Shown here in pieces: positions 27,716 through 37,647 of a DNA stretch of 64,000 nucleotides. Position 1 is the first letter of the stretch. Each line of letters begins with the position of its first letter. The stretch covers positions 62,001 to 126,000 of the forward strand of contig NZ_JSEO01000008.1 of NCBI RefSeq assembly GCF_001624705.1, in the 5' to 3' direction. The DNA is from Marinomonas sp. SBI8L (GTDB lineage Bacteria; Pseudomonadota; Gammaproteobacteria; Pseudomonadales; Marinomonadaceae). Both the position numbers and the translations under genes were made by a program. The notes beneath the pieces are model-generated. The model did no database searches. It saw nothing but the letters and a program-made list of their open reading frames with translations, and was not told where the DNA came from.

Positions 27716-28222
27716 ATGGCGTTAAACTCGCAGCATAAACGGGTCAGTAAAAACCGTGTCAGCATTACTTATGATGTTGAGACGAATGGCGCGGTAGAAA
27801 ACAAAGAACTGCCATTTGTTATTGGCGTAATCGGTGATTTTTCAGCACATAATGATGACAGAGAAGATTTAGAAGATCGTACTTTCTATCAAATTGATAA
27901 AGACAATTTTGATACTGTAATGAAGCGTGTTGGCCCAGAATTAAAACTTAAAGTTGATAACACACTTTCTGATGATGATAGTCAGTTTGAAGCTGAGCTT
28001 AAGTTTAATTCAATGAAAGACTTCGAACCAGACTCTTTAATTGAACAAGTAGAGCCGCTTAGTAAATTAGCTGAAACAAGACAGCAGCTTAAAACCTTAT
28101 TATCTAAAGCCGATCGCTCTAGAGACTTAGAGAAGCTATTAAAAGAAGTGCTTCAAAGTGCAGATACAATTAACGCTCTATCAAGCGAATTAGGTATTGA
28201 ACCGAATGGGGGAGAAGAATGA
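27716..28222 (+). CDS. tssB: T6SS contractile sheath small subunit TssB
   Basis: Pairs with TssC to form the contractile sheath. The 168-residue protein has the conserved start with RVSITYDVETNGA and the LPFVIGVIGDFSAH motif, then a helical C terminus (residues 115-165). GGAGAAAG lies in front of the ATG. It overlaps tssC by 4 bases, the usual arrangement. Confidence 0.97.
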   Translation: MALNSQHKRVSKNRVSITYDVETNGAVENKELPFVIGVIGDFSAHNDDREDLEDRTFYQIDKDNFDTVMKRVGPELKLKVDNTLSDDDSQFEAELKFNSMKDFEPDSLIEQVEPLSKLAETRQQLKTLLSKADRSRDLEKLLKEVLQSADTINALSSELGIEPNGGEE

Positions 28223-29697
28223 GTACTGAATTAGAAAATCAAGCTGGTGCTGAAGGCGCTGAAGGCTCTTTAAGCTTTCTTGATCGTGCTATTGCTGCAA
28301 CCACTCAGACCCCAGAAGATACAACAAAAGAGCTTTTCTCTGTTTTAGCTGAACAAGCATTAGACGGTACTGTTGTTTGGGATAAAAACTTAACAAAGAC
28401 AATCGAGAATGCGATTGCTGAAATTGATAAGCAAATGTCTCGTCAGTTATCAGAAATCATGCAACAAGATGACTTTCAGCGTTTAGAAGGTTCTTGGCGT
28501 GGTCTAGGCAAACTGGTTCGTGAAAGTGAAACAGGTCAAAGCCTAAAAATTAAACTAGTTGATTTCCAAAAAGACGAATTGTTAGAGCAATTTGAAGATG
28601 CGCCAGCGGTAGATCGTAGCCCGTTATTTGATGCTCTATACCAAAAAGAATTTGGTACAGCTGGTGGTGAACCTTACGGTTTATTACTTGGTGATTTTAA
28701 CTTCTCTCATAAAGATGAAGATGTTTCTCTATTGCGTTATATGGGTGAAACGGCGGCGGCAAGTCATGCACCATTTATCGCTGCAGCTAACCCTGAAATG
28801 TTTGAAATTGATTCATTCACAACCTTCGATGAAGGTAAGCCGGTTGCCGCTGGATTCGATTCCCCAACCTATGCTGCGTGGAACGCCTTTAGAGAAAGTG
28901 ATGATGCACGTTATGTAAGCTTAACTCTGCCACAAACTTTGGCTCGTCTTCCATATGGTGAGAAAGGTTTGTCTACAGATTCATTTAATTATGAAGAGCT
29001 AGGAACAGATGCAGAAGGTAACCCTTTACCAAAAGATAACGATCAACTTGTTTGGTCTAATGCTGCTTTTGAACTAGGTCTGAAAATGAGTCAGTCTCAT
29101 ACGGCGTTTGGCTGGTGTACAGCGATTCGTGGATTAGAGAATGGCGGTAAAGTTGAAAACTTACCTAACCTAACTTATCTGTCTGATGCGGGTGATATCC
29201 AGCAGCAGTGTCCAATTGAAGTGAACTTAACAGATGAACGTGAGAAAGAGCTAAGTGATCTTGGTTTCTTGCCACTTGTTCATTATAAAAATACTAATTT
29301 TGGTGTTTTCATTGGTGGTCAAACAACACAAAAACCAAAAGTGTTTGTTGATCCTGATGCAACAAGTAATGCTGCAATCTCTGCGCGCCTTCCTTACATC
29401 ATGGCAAGTAGTCGTATTGCGCACTATCTGAAAGTGATGGGTCGTGACATGTTGGGTTCTAACTTAGAAGCTTCTGACATTCAGAAAGATCTACAAACTT
29501 GGATTGACCAGTATACAAACTCTGGTGCAGTGGGTAATGAAGAAAGATCTAAGACACCTTTGTGTGAGTCTCGTATCCAAGTGGTAGAGCAGCCTGGTCG
29601 TCCTGGTTCTTATTCTGCAGTCGCTCACTTACGACCTTGGTTACAACTAGAAGAGCTTACTACGTCTGTTCGAATGGTAACTAAAATACCTGGTTAA
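28219..29697 (+). CDS. tssC: T6SS contractile sheath large subunit TssC
   Basis: Large sheath subunit. The 492-residue protein has the N-terminal helical stretch, the LEGSWRGLGKLV motif near residue 95, YGLLLGDFNFSH near 155, and a C-terminal SAVAHLRPWLQLEELT typical of TssC/VipB. It is the primary partner of TssB, with which it overlaps by 4 bases. A second TssC-like gene follows 19 bp later. Confidence 0.97.
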   Translation: MSTELENQAGAEGAEGSLSFLDRAIAATTQTPEDTTKELFSVLAEQALDGTVVWDKNLTKTIENAIAEIDKQMSRQLSEIMQQDDFQRLEGSWRGLGKLVRESETGQSLKIKLVDFQKDELLEQFEDAPAVDRSPLFDALYQKEFGTAGGEPYGLLLGDFNFSHKDEDVSLLRYMGETAAASHAPFIAAANPEMFEIDSFTTFDEGKPVAAGFDSPTYAAWNAFRESDDARYVSLTLPQTLARLPYGEKGLSTDSFNYEELGTDAEGNPLPKDNDQLVWSNAAFELGLKMSQSHTAFGWCTAIRGLENGGKVENLPNLTYLSDAGDIQQQCPIEVNLTDEREKELSDLGFLPLVHYKNTNFGVFIGGQTTQKPKVFVDPDATSNAAISARLPYIMASSRIAHYLKVMGRDMLGSNLEASDIQKDLQTWIDQYTNSGAVGNEERSKTPLCESRIQVVEQPGRPGSYSAVAHLRPWLQLEELTTSVRMVTKIPG

Positions 29698-29716
29698 GCT
29701 TTTTAAGTGGTAGTCG

Positions 29717-31138
29717 ATGATGTTGCAGAATGATTTTCAGGATGATTTGAATCGACTTGATGCAAAGGGCGATGATTTTTTAAGGGAAGCGTTAGCTTTA
29801 CTTGTTCAACTAGATGAACAAATCTTATCGAATCCTAGTGTGTTAAGAGCGACAATTCAGCGCCTTATTACTGAAATTGACGTTAAGTTGTCCGAACAAC
29901 TTTCTGCCATTATGCACCATGAAGATTTTAAGCAATTAGAGTCTTCATGGCGCAGTATTGACTCCCTTGTTCAGTTGCCAATTAATAAGCAAAAAACTAA
30001 AGTCAGAATTATTGATATTTCATGGAATGAGCTATCTCATGATGTGAATTCATCTGTCTCATTAAAACGCAGTCACCTATATAACTTGTTAGGGAACAAA
30101 GAGCTTAATACATCAGGTGGTCAGCCGTTTGGCATGATAGTAGTTGATCATTTTGTGTCGATTGATTTTGACCAAGATTATGATGATGTATACACCTTAG
30201 AGTTACTGGCCAGTTTAGGTGAGTCATGTTTATGTCCTTTTGTTTTATCACCTTCAGATAATTTTTTTGGCGGTGGTGATGCTGATTGGCTATCAGACAC
30301 GGATCGAATTGAAAAAATTCTATATGGTCCTGAGTTTGATGCTTGGCAAAGGCTGAGGAAAATACCAGCCTCTCGCTTTTTAGGTTTGGCTATGCCTAAA
30401 GTTAAGCTAAGAAATAGCTATCAAAACTTTTGCTCTAACTTTGTTTTTAACGAAACCTACCAAAAAGAAAATGGCCTATGGGGCAGTGCCGCTTTTATGC
30501 TGGCGTCGGTAGCAATGCGTGAATTTAACCGCATTAGCTGGTTTGGTTTTATGAAGTCCCGTTGGCAAGATCAGTATTATGGTGCACTCGTTAATGTTCC
30601 TCCCACTGGTGCAGGTTCTTTTTGTACTAAAAAGCCAATTACTCAAGTGAATGTTATTACGGGTATGGGGGCTTTTTATGCAGATCAAGGTTTTGTCCCG
30701 ATTTGTCATAGTTTAATGACCGATAAGTATTATTTACGTGGTAATAATTCTATTTGGGACAGTGGTACCAATGAAACAGATAAGGTAATGGGGCAGTTAC
30801 AAACTACTTTGATGGTGTGCCGTATTTCCCATTATTTGAAAGTACAAATTCGTAGCATGATAGGTAACTTTCAAACAGCGCAAGAGTGTGAAGTTTATCT
30901 AAATAACTGGCTCGATAAATATTCAAGTAACCTTTTTAATGCAGATGAAAAAACCTTAGCCAAATTTCCATTAAGTAAAGGCAAGGTGACAGTCCGTGAA
31001 GTTGCTGGCCACCAAGGTCGATATGTTTGTGATGTTTTAGTTCAACCTCAATACCAATTCGATCATGTATGTGGGGAAGTTCTATTATCGACCGATATAG
31101 GGCCAGAAGATGTGTCTTCTAGAGGAGTTTTATCATGA
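29717..31138 (+). CDS. Second TssC-like sheath protein (ImpD/TssC40-type paralogue)
   Basis: A 473-residue paralogue of the preceding TssC. It shares the order of motifs (LESSWRSIDSLV, GGQPFGMIVVDHF, a C-terminal YVCDVLVQPQYQFDHV), but the sequence is clearly diverged. Pairs of TssC-type genes are known in Agrobacterium (TssC41 and TssC40) and in rhizobial imp clusters. Whether this copy is part of the sheath or has another role cannot be read here. It overlaps tssE by 4 bases. Confidence 0.88.
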   Translation: MMLQNDFQDDLNRLDAKGDDFLREALALLVQLDEQILSNPSVLRATIQRLITEIDVKLSEQLSAIMHHEDFKQLESSWRSIDSLVQLPINKQKTKVRIIDISWNELSHDVNSSVSLKRSHLYNLLGNKELNTSGGQPFGMIVVDHFVSIDFDQDYDDVYTLELLASLGESCLCPFVLSPSDNFFGGGDADWLSDTDRIEKILYGPEFDAWQRLRKIPASRFLGLAMPKVKLRNSYQNFCSNFVFNETYQKENGLWGSAAFMLASVAMREFNRISWFGFMKSRWQDQYYGALVNVPPTGAGSFCTKKPITQVNVITGMGAFYADQGFVPICHSLMTDKYYLRGNNSIWDSGTNETDKVMGQLQTTLMVCRISHYLKVQIRSMIGNFQTAQECEVYLNNWLDKYSSNLFNADEKTLAKFPLSKGKVTVREVAGHQGRYVCDVLVQPQYQFDHVCGEVLLSTDIGPEDVSSRGVLS

Positions 31139-31560
31139 TTTTTTGGAAAACCTTTTTGCAAGAAGATGGCATATCACATCACGATGAAACCCTAGAGGCA
31201 ATTCGTTATCAGCTGACAGTGTTATTAAACTCAGAAGCCCCTATGTTGAGCTTACCAAAAAACTTAAAGCAGGTAGAAAAGTCTACTGTTAGGTTTGGAT
31301 TAGACAGTATTTATAGTATCAGCAGCCAAATGGATAATGATCAGTTTTCTCGCTCAATGGAAGGTTGGATCAGAGATTTCGAGCCAAGACTAACCGATGT
31401 TCATGTTGAGATTGAAGAGGCGGAAACCCATAAGAATATTATTAGCTTTTCTTTAATGGCTCGAGTAACAACCGAAACTGGCAACCATGCCTTAATGTTT
31501 GATTCTAATATTTGCTTAGCCAATCAAACAGTTAGTTTAGAGGGGCAGGAAGTTGTCTGA
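31135..31560 (+). CDS. tssE: T6SS baseplate protein TssE (gp25-like)
   Basis: A 141-residue baseplate wedge protein with the gp25/lysozyme-like fold, where sheath polymerisation starts. Typical parts are the AIRYQLTVLLNSEAP stretch, the FGLDSIYSI motif and the IRDFEPRLTDVHVEIEE motif. It overlaps the second tssC by 4 bases and tssF by 8 bases. Confidence 0.93.
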   Translation: MIFWKTFLQEDGISHHDETLEAIRYQLTVLLNSEAPMLSLPKNLKQVEKSTVRFGLDSIYSISSQMDNDQFSRSMEGWIRDFEPRLTDVHVEIEEAETHKNIISFSLMARVTTETGNHALMFDSNICLANQTVSLEGQEVV

Positions 31561-33319
31561 TCAATTAATGCGTTATTACGAACGTGAGCTCGCTTATGTT
31601 CGAAAATCTTTAGATGAATTTGTTAATCAATTTCCAGAACAAGCAGGTACGCTAAGGCTTAATCAAAGTGCTAATGAAGACCCTAATATCAGTCGTTTGA
31701 TTGATGCAATGGCACTATTAACAGCAAAAACTGAAAAGCGTATAGATGAGCAATTTCCTGAGTTAGTACAAGGGTTATTCTCCTTGCTTTACCCAGGTTA
31801 TTTACAAGTTTCACCTAGTTATACTGTGCTGGAATTAGAAGCTGACCCAGACAAATTAAGTGATATTGTCTTTTTACCAAATGGCAGTCCTTTAACGTTA
31901 CCTGTTAAGTCGGGCCACGAGTGTGAATTCACCACGGTAAGTGATTTACAGATCCTGCCTTTAGAAATCACTCAAGTAAAAGCGCAAGCAGCACCTTTTA
32001 ACTTTATTACCCCAGCTCAACTCAAGCACTCTGATTCTGTCATACAAATCGAGCTTTCAGCGCTTGAAAATATGTTTAGTCAAATTGCTTTTAATGATTT
32101 TAATTTTTATATCCGAGGCTTTGAGAACAACTCTGCCAGCGTGATTGACCTTTTGTTACTACAAACAGAAGTGATTAGTGTATTTCATGGAGATCAACAA
32201 AAAGTCATTGAAGTTGATCGTTTAGTCTCTCGTATTGCTGATGAAGATTTTCAGTGGTTACCAAAATACGCAAGCCACTTTAAAGGTTATGACTTACTGA
32301 GAGATTATTTTACCTATCCTGATAAATCCGCCTTTTTTAGTATTAAGAGCCTAGGACGAGAGTTATCAGAGTTCTCTACTGATAAAGTCACCATCAACTT
32401 CTTTGTTAAACAGTTACCTGCTGAGTTTTTACGCCTTTTTGATAAGAGCGTATTTGCCTTAAATGCTGTACCTAGTATCAATTTGTTTGAAACCAGAGGC
32501 GAGCCTCTCAATTACGATTTTTCTAAGTTAGCTTTGCCTGTTGTTGCTGATGTGAATGCAGGAGAGCAACTGGAAATCGTTTCAGTTGAAAGTGTTAGTG
32601 AAGTTTTACCAACGGGTGAAATAGCCCTAAGTCCTGTATATGAATCTGGTTACTGGCATGATGATAAGTCTCCTCAGTGGCAGGCCAAGCAATATTGGAA
32701 TGAGCAGGGTAAACGACATATAGATTTATCCATCAGCTATCCATATAGCCAACCAAGTGATTCAATCGTCTTATCTATGATGTTGAAGGTTTGTAATGGC
32801 CGTACCCCATGTTTAGTGCCAGCGGGAACAGAATCAGACTCTCTAGCCGCAATTGACTTACCTGGTGTTTTAAAAACTTTATCAGCACCGACAGCACCTC
32901 ATTACCCTGATTTAGATAATCGTATGAATTGGCGTTTTATCGCCCTATTAAATTCAAACTTTTCATCTTTGCTGCAAGCTGATGACCCTGTGAAAGCCTT
33001 GCAACACGCATTACGCTTATGTTGTCCACAAACTTTATGTCCTCAGGCAGATGCGATTAAAAATGTTGAATATCAGCATCTAGTGTCACCTATGACTATT
33101 ATGCAGCAAACCATTTTTGCTTCAGGTACTGAGGTCACTATTACATTAGATGATGAACTAATTGCCAATCAGGTGGCAGTTTTTGCCCATGTGCTAAACC
33201 ATTTTTATCAACAGTTTTGTAGTTTTGATCGCTTCATACAATTAAAAATTAAACGCTTTGGTAACAGCCAATCGAGTATTGATTTCCCTAAAGTACATGG
33301 GAGTCAGGTGTGTCTTTAG
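31553..33319 (+). CDS. tssF: T6SS baseplate protein TssF
   Basis: Baseplate wedge component that works with TssG and TssK. The 588-residue protein starts MSDQLMRYYERELAYVRK, which matches the family start exactly when the TTG at 31553 is used. An AGGGGCAGGAAG ribosome-binding stretch precedes it. The next in-frame ATG (31568) would lose conserved residues. PELVQGLFSLLYPGYLQVSPS near residue 65 is diagnostic. It overlaps tssG by 10 bases. Confidence 0.95.
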   Translation: MSDQLMRYYERELAYVRKSLDEFVNQFPEQAGTLRLNQSANEDPNISRLIDAMALLTAKTEKRIDEQFPELVQGLFSLLYPGYLQVSPSYTVLELEADPDKLSDIVFLPNGSPLTLPVKSGHECEFTTVSDLQILPLEITQVKAQAAPFNFITPAQLKHSDSVIQIELSALENMFSQIAFNDFNFYIRGFENNSASVIDLLLLQTEVISVFHGDQQKVIEVDRLVSRIADEDFQWLPKYASHFKGYDLLRDYFTYPDKSAFFSIKSLGRELSEFSTDKVTINFFVKQLPAEFLRLFDKSVFALNAVPSINLFETRGEPLNYDFSKLALPVVADVNAGEQLEIVSVESVSEVLPTGEIALSPVYESGYWHDDKSPQWQAKQYWNEQGKRHIDLSISYPYSQPSDSIVLSMMLKVCNGRTPCLVPAGTESDSLAAIDLPGVLKTLSAPTAPHYPDLDNRMNWRFIALLNSNFSSLLQADDPVKALQHALRLCCPQTLCPQADAIKNVEYQHLVSPMTIMQQTIFASGTEVTITLDDELIANQVAVFAHVLNHFYQQFCSFDRFIQLKIKRFGNSQSSIDFPKVHGSQVCL

Positions 33320-34272
33320 TCACCTCGGTTCTAGCTAACCCTAGACGCTATGACTTTATTCAAGTCATCAGGTTGTTGCGAATGGCTGCTAAAGAGAAGC
33401 AGCTAAGGTTTATTCCTGAACCTATGCCAGAGGGTGATAGTGAAGAAGTCATCGCTATAGAGCTAGGGGTGACCAGGTGCAAAGTGACTTTAGGTATTAC
33501 TGCTTTGTCTGGTTGTAGAGGCGTTATTCCTGATTACCTTTATCAAGAGTTATTGAATGCGTTACATCAGGAAGAGTTTTCATTACAGACCTTTTTAGAT
33601 GTTTTTAACCATAGGTATTACCAGCTATTTGCCGACTCGGTTACCAGTAATTTGCTCTTAAAAGAAGAGCAAGAGGTGATGCAGTCATCAAACTCAAATA
33701 GTTTGAAACAAAAAGATGCGTTGGCTCAGTTATCTGCATTACCGCAAAGCCTGACAGAGGGCTCAACAACTAGCCTGTTAAGATTTAGCGTGTTGATTGG
33801 CTTAAAAACGAGAAATTTAAAGACACTAAAACAATTGCTCAGTGCTTACTTTGACTTAGATATTTCGGCCAAGGTGGCAGAAAAAACAATTTACAGAGTG
33901 CCATCGGATTGTCTGACCAAGCTTGGGCAGCAGCAAGGGCAAAACCAACAACTGGGCCGTGGCTTTTTATTAGGTAAGCAAGCGAGCCAGTATTTTCAAT
34001 CATTAGAGATTTTAGTAAAGCCAAGAAGTCATCGTGAATTTTTAGGCTTACATGCAAATTGGCATTTTGCTCGCAGTTTAAGAGCCTTGGTGTCTGTTTA
34101 TTTGAGAGAACTCACGGATGTGAAAGTTTATTTATACGTTAAACGCGCTTATATAAATGAGCCTAAATTATCCGCATTGAATGGTGGTGTTCGACTGGGC
34201 GAGGCAAATTGTTTATTGCCAAAACACGCACCGGATGAATATCGAAAAATCCTTCTACAACCAGAGAGATAA
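33310..34272 (+). CDS. tssG: T6SS baseplate protein TssG
   Basis: Baseplate component in a TssF2-TssG wedge. The 320-residue protein begins with a GTG at 33310; PRRYDFIQVIRLLR near residue 11 is the family hallmark. LFNHRYYQLF-like and GLHANWHF-like stretches are present in the middle and C-terminal parts. It overlaps tssF by 10 bases and tssH follows after 3 bases. Confidence 0.93.
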   Translation: MSLVTSVLANPRRYDFIQVIRLLRMAAKEKQLRFIPEPMPEGDSEEVIAIELGVTRCKVTLGITALSGCRGVIPDYLYQELLNALHQEEFSLQTFLDVFNHRYYQLFADSVTSNLLLKEEQEVMQSSNSNSLKQKDALAQLSALPQSLTEGSTTSLLRFSVLIGLKTRNLKTLKQLLSAYFDLDISAKVAEKTIYRVPSDCLTKLGQQQGQNQQLGRGFLLGKQASQYFQSLEILVKPRSHREFLGLHANWHFARSLRALVSVYLRELTDVKVYLYVKRAYINEPKLSALNGGVRLGEANCLLPKHAPDEYRKILLQPER

Positions 34273-34275
34273 ATT

Positions 34276-36891
34276 ATGTCCCACGTAAAACTAGGAAATT
34301 TAGTTAGTAAATTAGAGCCAGAATTACGAAGTGCTTTAGAACAAGCCGCTGGTGTAGCAATGAAACAAAAAGTTGCCGCGATTGAAGTAGAGCATTGGTT
34401 AGTGCAAGTACTTGCGGTAAGAGATCAGGCTTTTGAAACCTTTTTGAAAGTACAAAATGTTGACTCTACAGCCTTGATGAGCGAACTGACATCACGTCTA
34501 GATCGAATCCCTAAAGGTGCCGAAGGTCAGCCTACAGTTAGCGCAGGTTTAAGTGAATTGATAGAAGCAGCTTGGATGCAAGCATCTGTTAACTTCGGTC
34601 ATGGTCAAGTGAATGCTTTTCACCTATTACTTGTGATGGTTCAGGCTGACGCGTTTGGCATGAAGAAAGTTAACTTGCCTAGTTTATCAACTGTTTCAGT
34701 TGAAGCTTTGCAGTCTAAAATTAGTAAATTACAAACCGTTGCCAGTCTAAGTACTGCGACCGCGGGTGAAGTGGGTGCTCCTGCTCAAGGTGGCGAAGGT
34801 GGTGCACTTGATAAATACACTATTAACCTGACTCAACAAGCGCGTGATGGCAAGATTGATCCTATTTCAGGCCGTAATGCTGAAGTTCGTTTGGCAATAG
34901 ACATTCTTTGTCGTAAACGTCAAAACAACCCTATTTTAGTTGGTGAGCCAGGTGTGGGTAAAACTGCTGTTGTAGAAGGTTTAGCGCTGCGTATTGTGAG
35001 TGGTGAAGTACCTCCTGTGATTCAAGGGGTTGAACTACATACTTTGGATTTAGGTTTGCTTCAAGCGGGTGCGAGCATTAAGGGGGAATTTGAAAACCGC
35101 CTTAAAGATGTTATCAACGAAGTGAAGAACTCTGAAACCCCTATTATTGTTTTCATTGATGAAGCGCATACGCTTATTGGAGCAGGTGGCGCGGCAGGAC
35201 AAAACGATGCTGCAAACTTGCTAAAACCTGCTCTTGCTCGTGGTGAGTTTAGATCATTAGCTGCGACAACTTGGGCTGAGTATAAGAAGTACTTTGAAAA
35301 AGACCCTGCATTAACACGTCGTTTCCAAGTCGTAAAAGTAGAAGAGCCAAATGCGGTTGATGCTTTGCAAATGCTACGTGGTGTTGCTAAGTCTTTAAAA
35401 GCACACCATGGCGTCTTTATTAAAGAAGATGCATTAGATGCAGCAGTTAATCTCTCTATTCGTTACCTACCAGCGCGTCAATTACCAGATAAAGCTATTA
35501 GCTTGTTAGATACTGCCTGTGCACGTATTGCTTTAACTCAAGGTGCCAAGCCTGAGCGTATTGAAAGTTTAGAGCAAAAGATTCGCTACTTTAATAGTGA
35601 GCTTTCTGCATTAAACGTAGAAGATGCTGTTTTTACGGAAGCTGCGGAAGACAGACAAGCCCTAGCTGATCAAGTTGTTGAAATGGAAGCTGAGTTAGCT
35701 GGTTTAAATGATAAGTGGAACAAAGAGCTGGATCTTGTTCAGCAAATTATTAGTTTAAGTGACACCATTCAAACGCAATACAAAGATGATGCATTGGATG
35801 CAGAAGAGCAAGATGCTTTGCAAGACTTACTGAGCCAGTTAGAAGAGGCCCAAGGTGACGAGCCTTTGGTTTTCTCTATGGTTGATTCAGGTGTGATCGC
35901 AGAAGTAATCTCAAGCTGGACCGGTATTCCAGCTGGCAGCATGGTGAAAGATGAAGTTGCGAAACTTCTGAATCTCGAAAATGCTTTGCATGAGAGAGTA
36001 ATTGGCCAAGACGCTGCGATAGGTGAGCTGGCTAAGAGTATTCGTATTTCCCGTGCAGGATTAACCGATAATCGCAAGCCTGTTGGTGTTTTCCTCATGT
36101 GTGGACCAAGTGGTGTGGGTAAAACTGAAACTGCGATGGCACTGGCTGATCAAGTATTTGGTGGTGGGGATAACCTAACTGTTATTAACATGACTGAATT
36201 TAAAGAAGAGCATAAGATCTCCATGTTACTTGGCTCTCCTGCAGGTTACGTTGGTTTTGGTGAAGGTGGTGTTTTAACAGAAGCAATTCGTCGTAATCCA
36301 TATTCTGTTTTGTTATTGGACGAAATGGAAAAAGCACATCCAGGTGTACACGACCTTTTCTATCAAATTTTTGATAAAGGGCACATCAAGGATAGTGAAG
36401 GTCGTAATGTCGACTTTAAAAACACCATTATCATAATGACATCAAATGCCGCAGACCAAGCTATCTGTGATATTTGTGATGAACAAGAAGAGCGTCCATC
36501 GACAACAGATTTGGTTGAGCAAATCCGCCCGGATCTACAAACTTTCTTTAAACCTGCTTTCTTAGGTAGGGCGACTATCGTGCCTTATTATCCTCTGAAT
36601 ACAGAAGAGCTAACTAAGATTACCGAAATCAGCTTAAAACGTATTCAGAATAAATTGGATGAGCAATATAAAGCGACATTCGAATGGGATCAAAGTTTTA
36701 TTGATTTCGTGGTTTCGCGTAATATTGACCCGACAACTGGCGGTCGTGCTATTGAGCAAATTATTAATCGCTCTCTAATGCCTAGACTAGCCGAAGAATG
36801 CATTCAAAGGTTGAGTGAAGGTTTAGCAATCACAAGTGTTAAAGTGAGTGTCGAAGCTAGCTCGGGTGATTTAGCTCTAACCATAGATTAA
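34276..36891 (+). CDS. tssH: T6SS AAA+ ATPase TssH (ClpV)
   Basis: Recycles contracted sheath by extracting TssC. The 871-residue protein has the ClpN-type N domain, a first AAA+ domain with Walker A GEPGVGKT (223-230) and [14 protein letters not shown], a coiled middle domain, and a second AAA+ domain with Walker A GPSGVGKT (610-617) and [15 protein letters not shown]. Both ATP sites look intact. Length and order match ClpV rather than ClpB. Confidence 0.96.
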   Translation: MSHVKLGNLVSKLEPELRSALEQAAGVAMKQKVAAIEVEHWLVQVLAVRDQAFETFLKVQNVDSTALMSELTSRLDRIPKGAEGQPTVSAGLSELIEAAWMQASVNFGHGQVNAFHLLLVMVQADAFGMKKVNLPSLSTVSVEALQSKISKLQTVASLSTATAGEVGAPAQGGEGGALDKYTINLTQQARDGKIDPISGRNAEVRLAIDILCRKRQNNPILVGEPGVGKTAVVEGLALRIVSGEVPPVIQGVELHTLDLGLLQAGASIKGEFENRLKDVINEVKNSETPIIVFIDEAHTLIGAGGAAGQNDAANLLKPALARGEFRSLAATTWAEYKKYFEKDPALTRRFQVVKVEEPNAVDALQMLRGVAKSLKAHHGVFIKEDALDAAVNLSIRYLPARQLPDKAISLLDTACARIALTQGAKPERIESLEQKIRYFNSELSALNVEDAVFTEAAEDRQALADQVVEMEAELAGLNDKWNKELDLVQQIISLSDTIQTQYKDDALDAEEQDALQDLLSQLEEAQGDEPLVFSMVDSGVIAEVISSWTGIPAGSMVKDEVAKLLNLENALHERVIGQDAAIGELAKSIRISRAGLTDNRKPVGVFLMCGPSGVGKTETAMALADQVFGGGDNLTVINMTEFKEEHKISMLLGSPAGYVGFGEGGVLTEAIRRNPYSVLLLDEMEKAHPGVHDLFYQIFDKGHIKDSEGRNVDFKNTIIIMTSNAADQAICDICDEQEERPSTTDLVEQIRPDLQTFFKPAFLGRATIVPYYPLNTEELTKITEISLKRIQNKLDEQYKATFEWDQSFIDFVVSRNIDPTTGGRAIEQIINRSLMPRLAEECIQRLSEGLAITSVKVSVEASSGDLALTID

Positions 36892-36907
36892 TAAAAAGAG
36901 GATAACC

Positions 36908-37621
36908 GTGCAGATTGCTAGAACAGGGTATCATCATACTAAGTGGGTTCTCAGTCTTGTATTGTTTTTACTAAGTGGTTCAGCCTTTGCGCTGGACCGC
37001 TTGTACTTAGCAACGCAGGAATGGCCACCATATCAAACGGTAGATCGTGGAGAAATTGGCGGTGTTGCTGTTGAGCGTGTGCAATGCACTTTGCGCCAGA
37101 TGGGGCAGCCTTACGAAATTACCATGATGCGTTGGGATAAAGCGCAGCTATTAGTTGAAGCAAATAAAATGCACGGTTACTTCTCAGGTTCACGTAGTGC
37201 GTCAAGAGAGCTGTATTCTGATGCCTCAGACCCTTTAATTTCAGAAGAATTGTCTTGGTTTATTTCACCTAATGTAAGTCTGGATTTAGATGATGAAAGT
37301 GCCAAATATAAAGCACGTTTCAGCGCTAAATTTAATACGAATAAATGGCTTAATTTAAAAGAAGAAGGTTATAACGTGGTGAAAAAGCCACGTGATTCTG
37401 ACTCTTTGTTACAAATGTTATGGCAAGGAGATATAGATGTTGCTTTAGAATACCGTTTGGTATTTGAGCATTCTATGGCTCAGGAGAATATCCCACTAGA
37501 TTACTTCCGTCGTGTTCCTTATGGCACACAGGATTTAATGGTGCATTTCTCAAAAGAATTTTTACGTAAAAACCCTGTTTTCTTAGGCAATTTTAATAAA
37601 GCCCTAAAGCAGTGTCTTTAA
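36908..37621 (+). CDS. Periplasmic solute-binding-like protein inside the T6SS operon
   Basis: A 237-residue exported protein of the family 3 solute-binding (amino-acid-binding-like) type, starting at a GTG. A signal peptide ends near SAFA-L. The N-terminal strand pattern LYLATQEWPPYQT and a later ALEYRLVFEHSMA fit this fold. It is short and has no transporter partner. It lies 16 bp after tssH and 26 bp before the FHA gene, so it is co-transcribed with the secretion genes. A ligand-sensing or envelope role for the T6SS is inference. Confidence 0.75.
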   Translation: MQIARTGYHHTKWVLSLVLFLLSGSAFALDRLYLATQEWPPYQTVDRGEIGGVAVERVQCTLRQMGQPYEITMMRWDKAQLLVEANKMHGYFSGSRSASRELYSDASDPLISEELSWFISPNVSLDLDDESAKYKARFSAKFNTNKWLNLKEEGYNVVKKPRDSDSLLQMLWQGDIDVALEYRLVFEHSMAQENIPLDYFRRVPYGTQDLMVHFSKEFLRKNPVFLGNFNKALKQCL

Positions 37622-37647
37622 TAGCGGACTTGTAAAAGAGCAAATTT

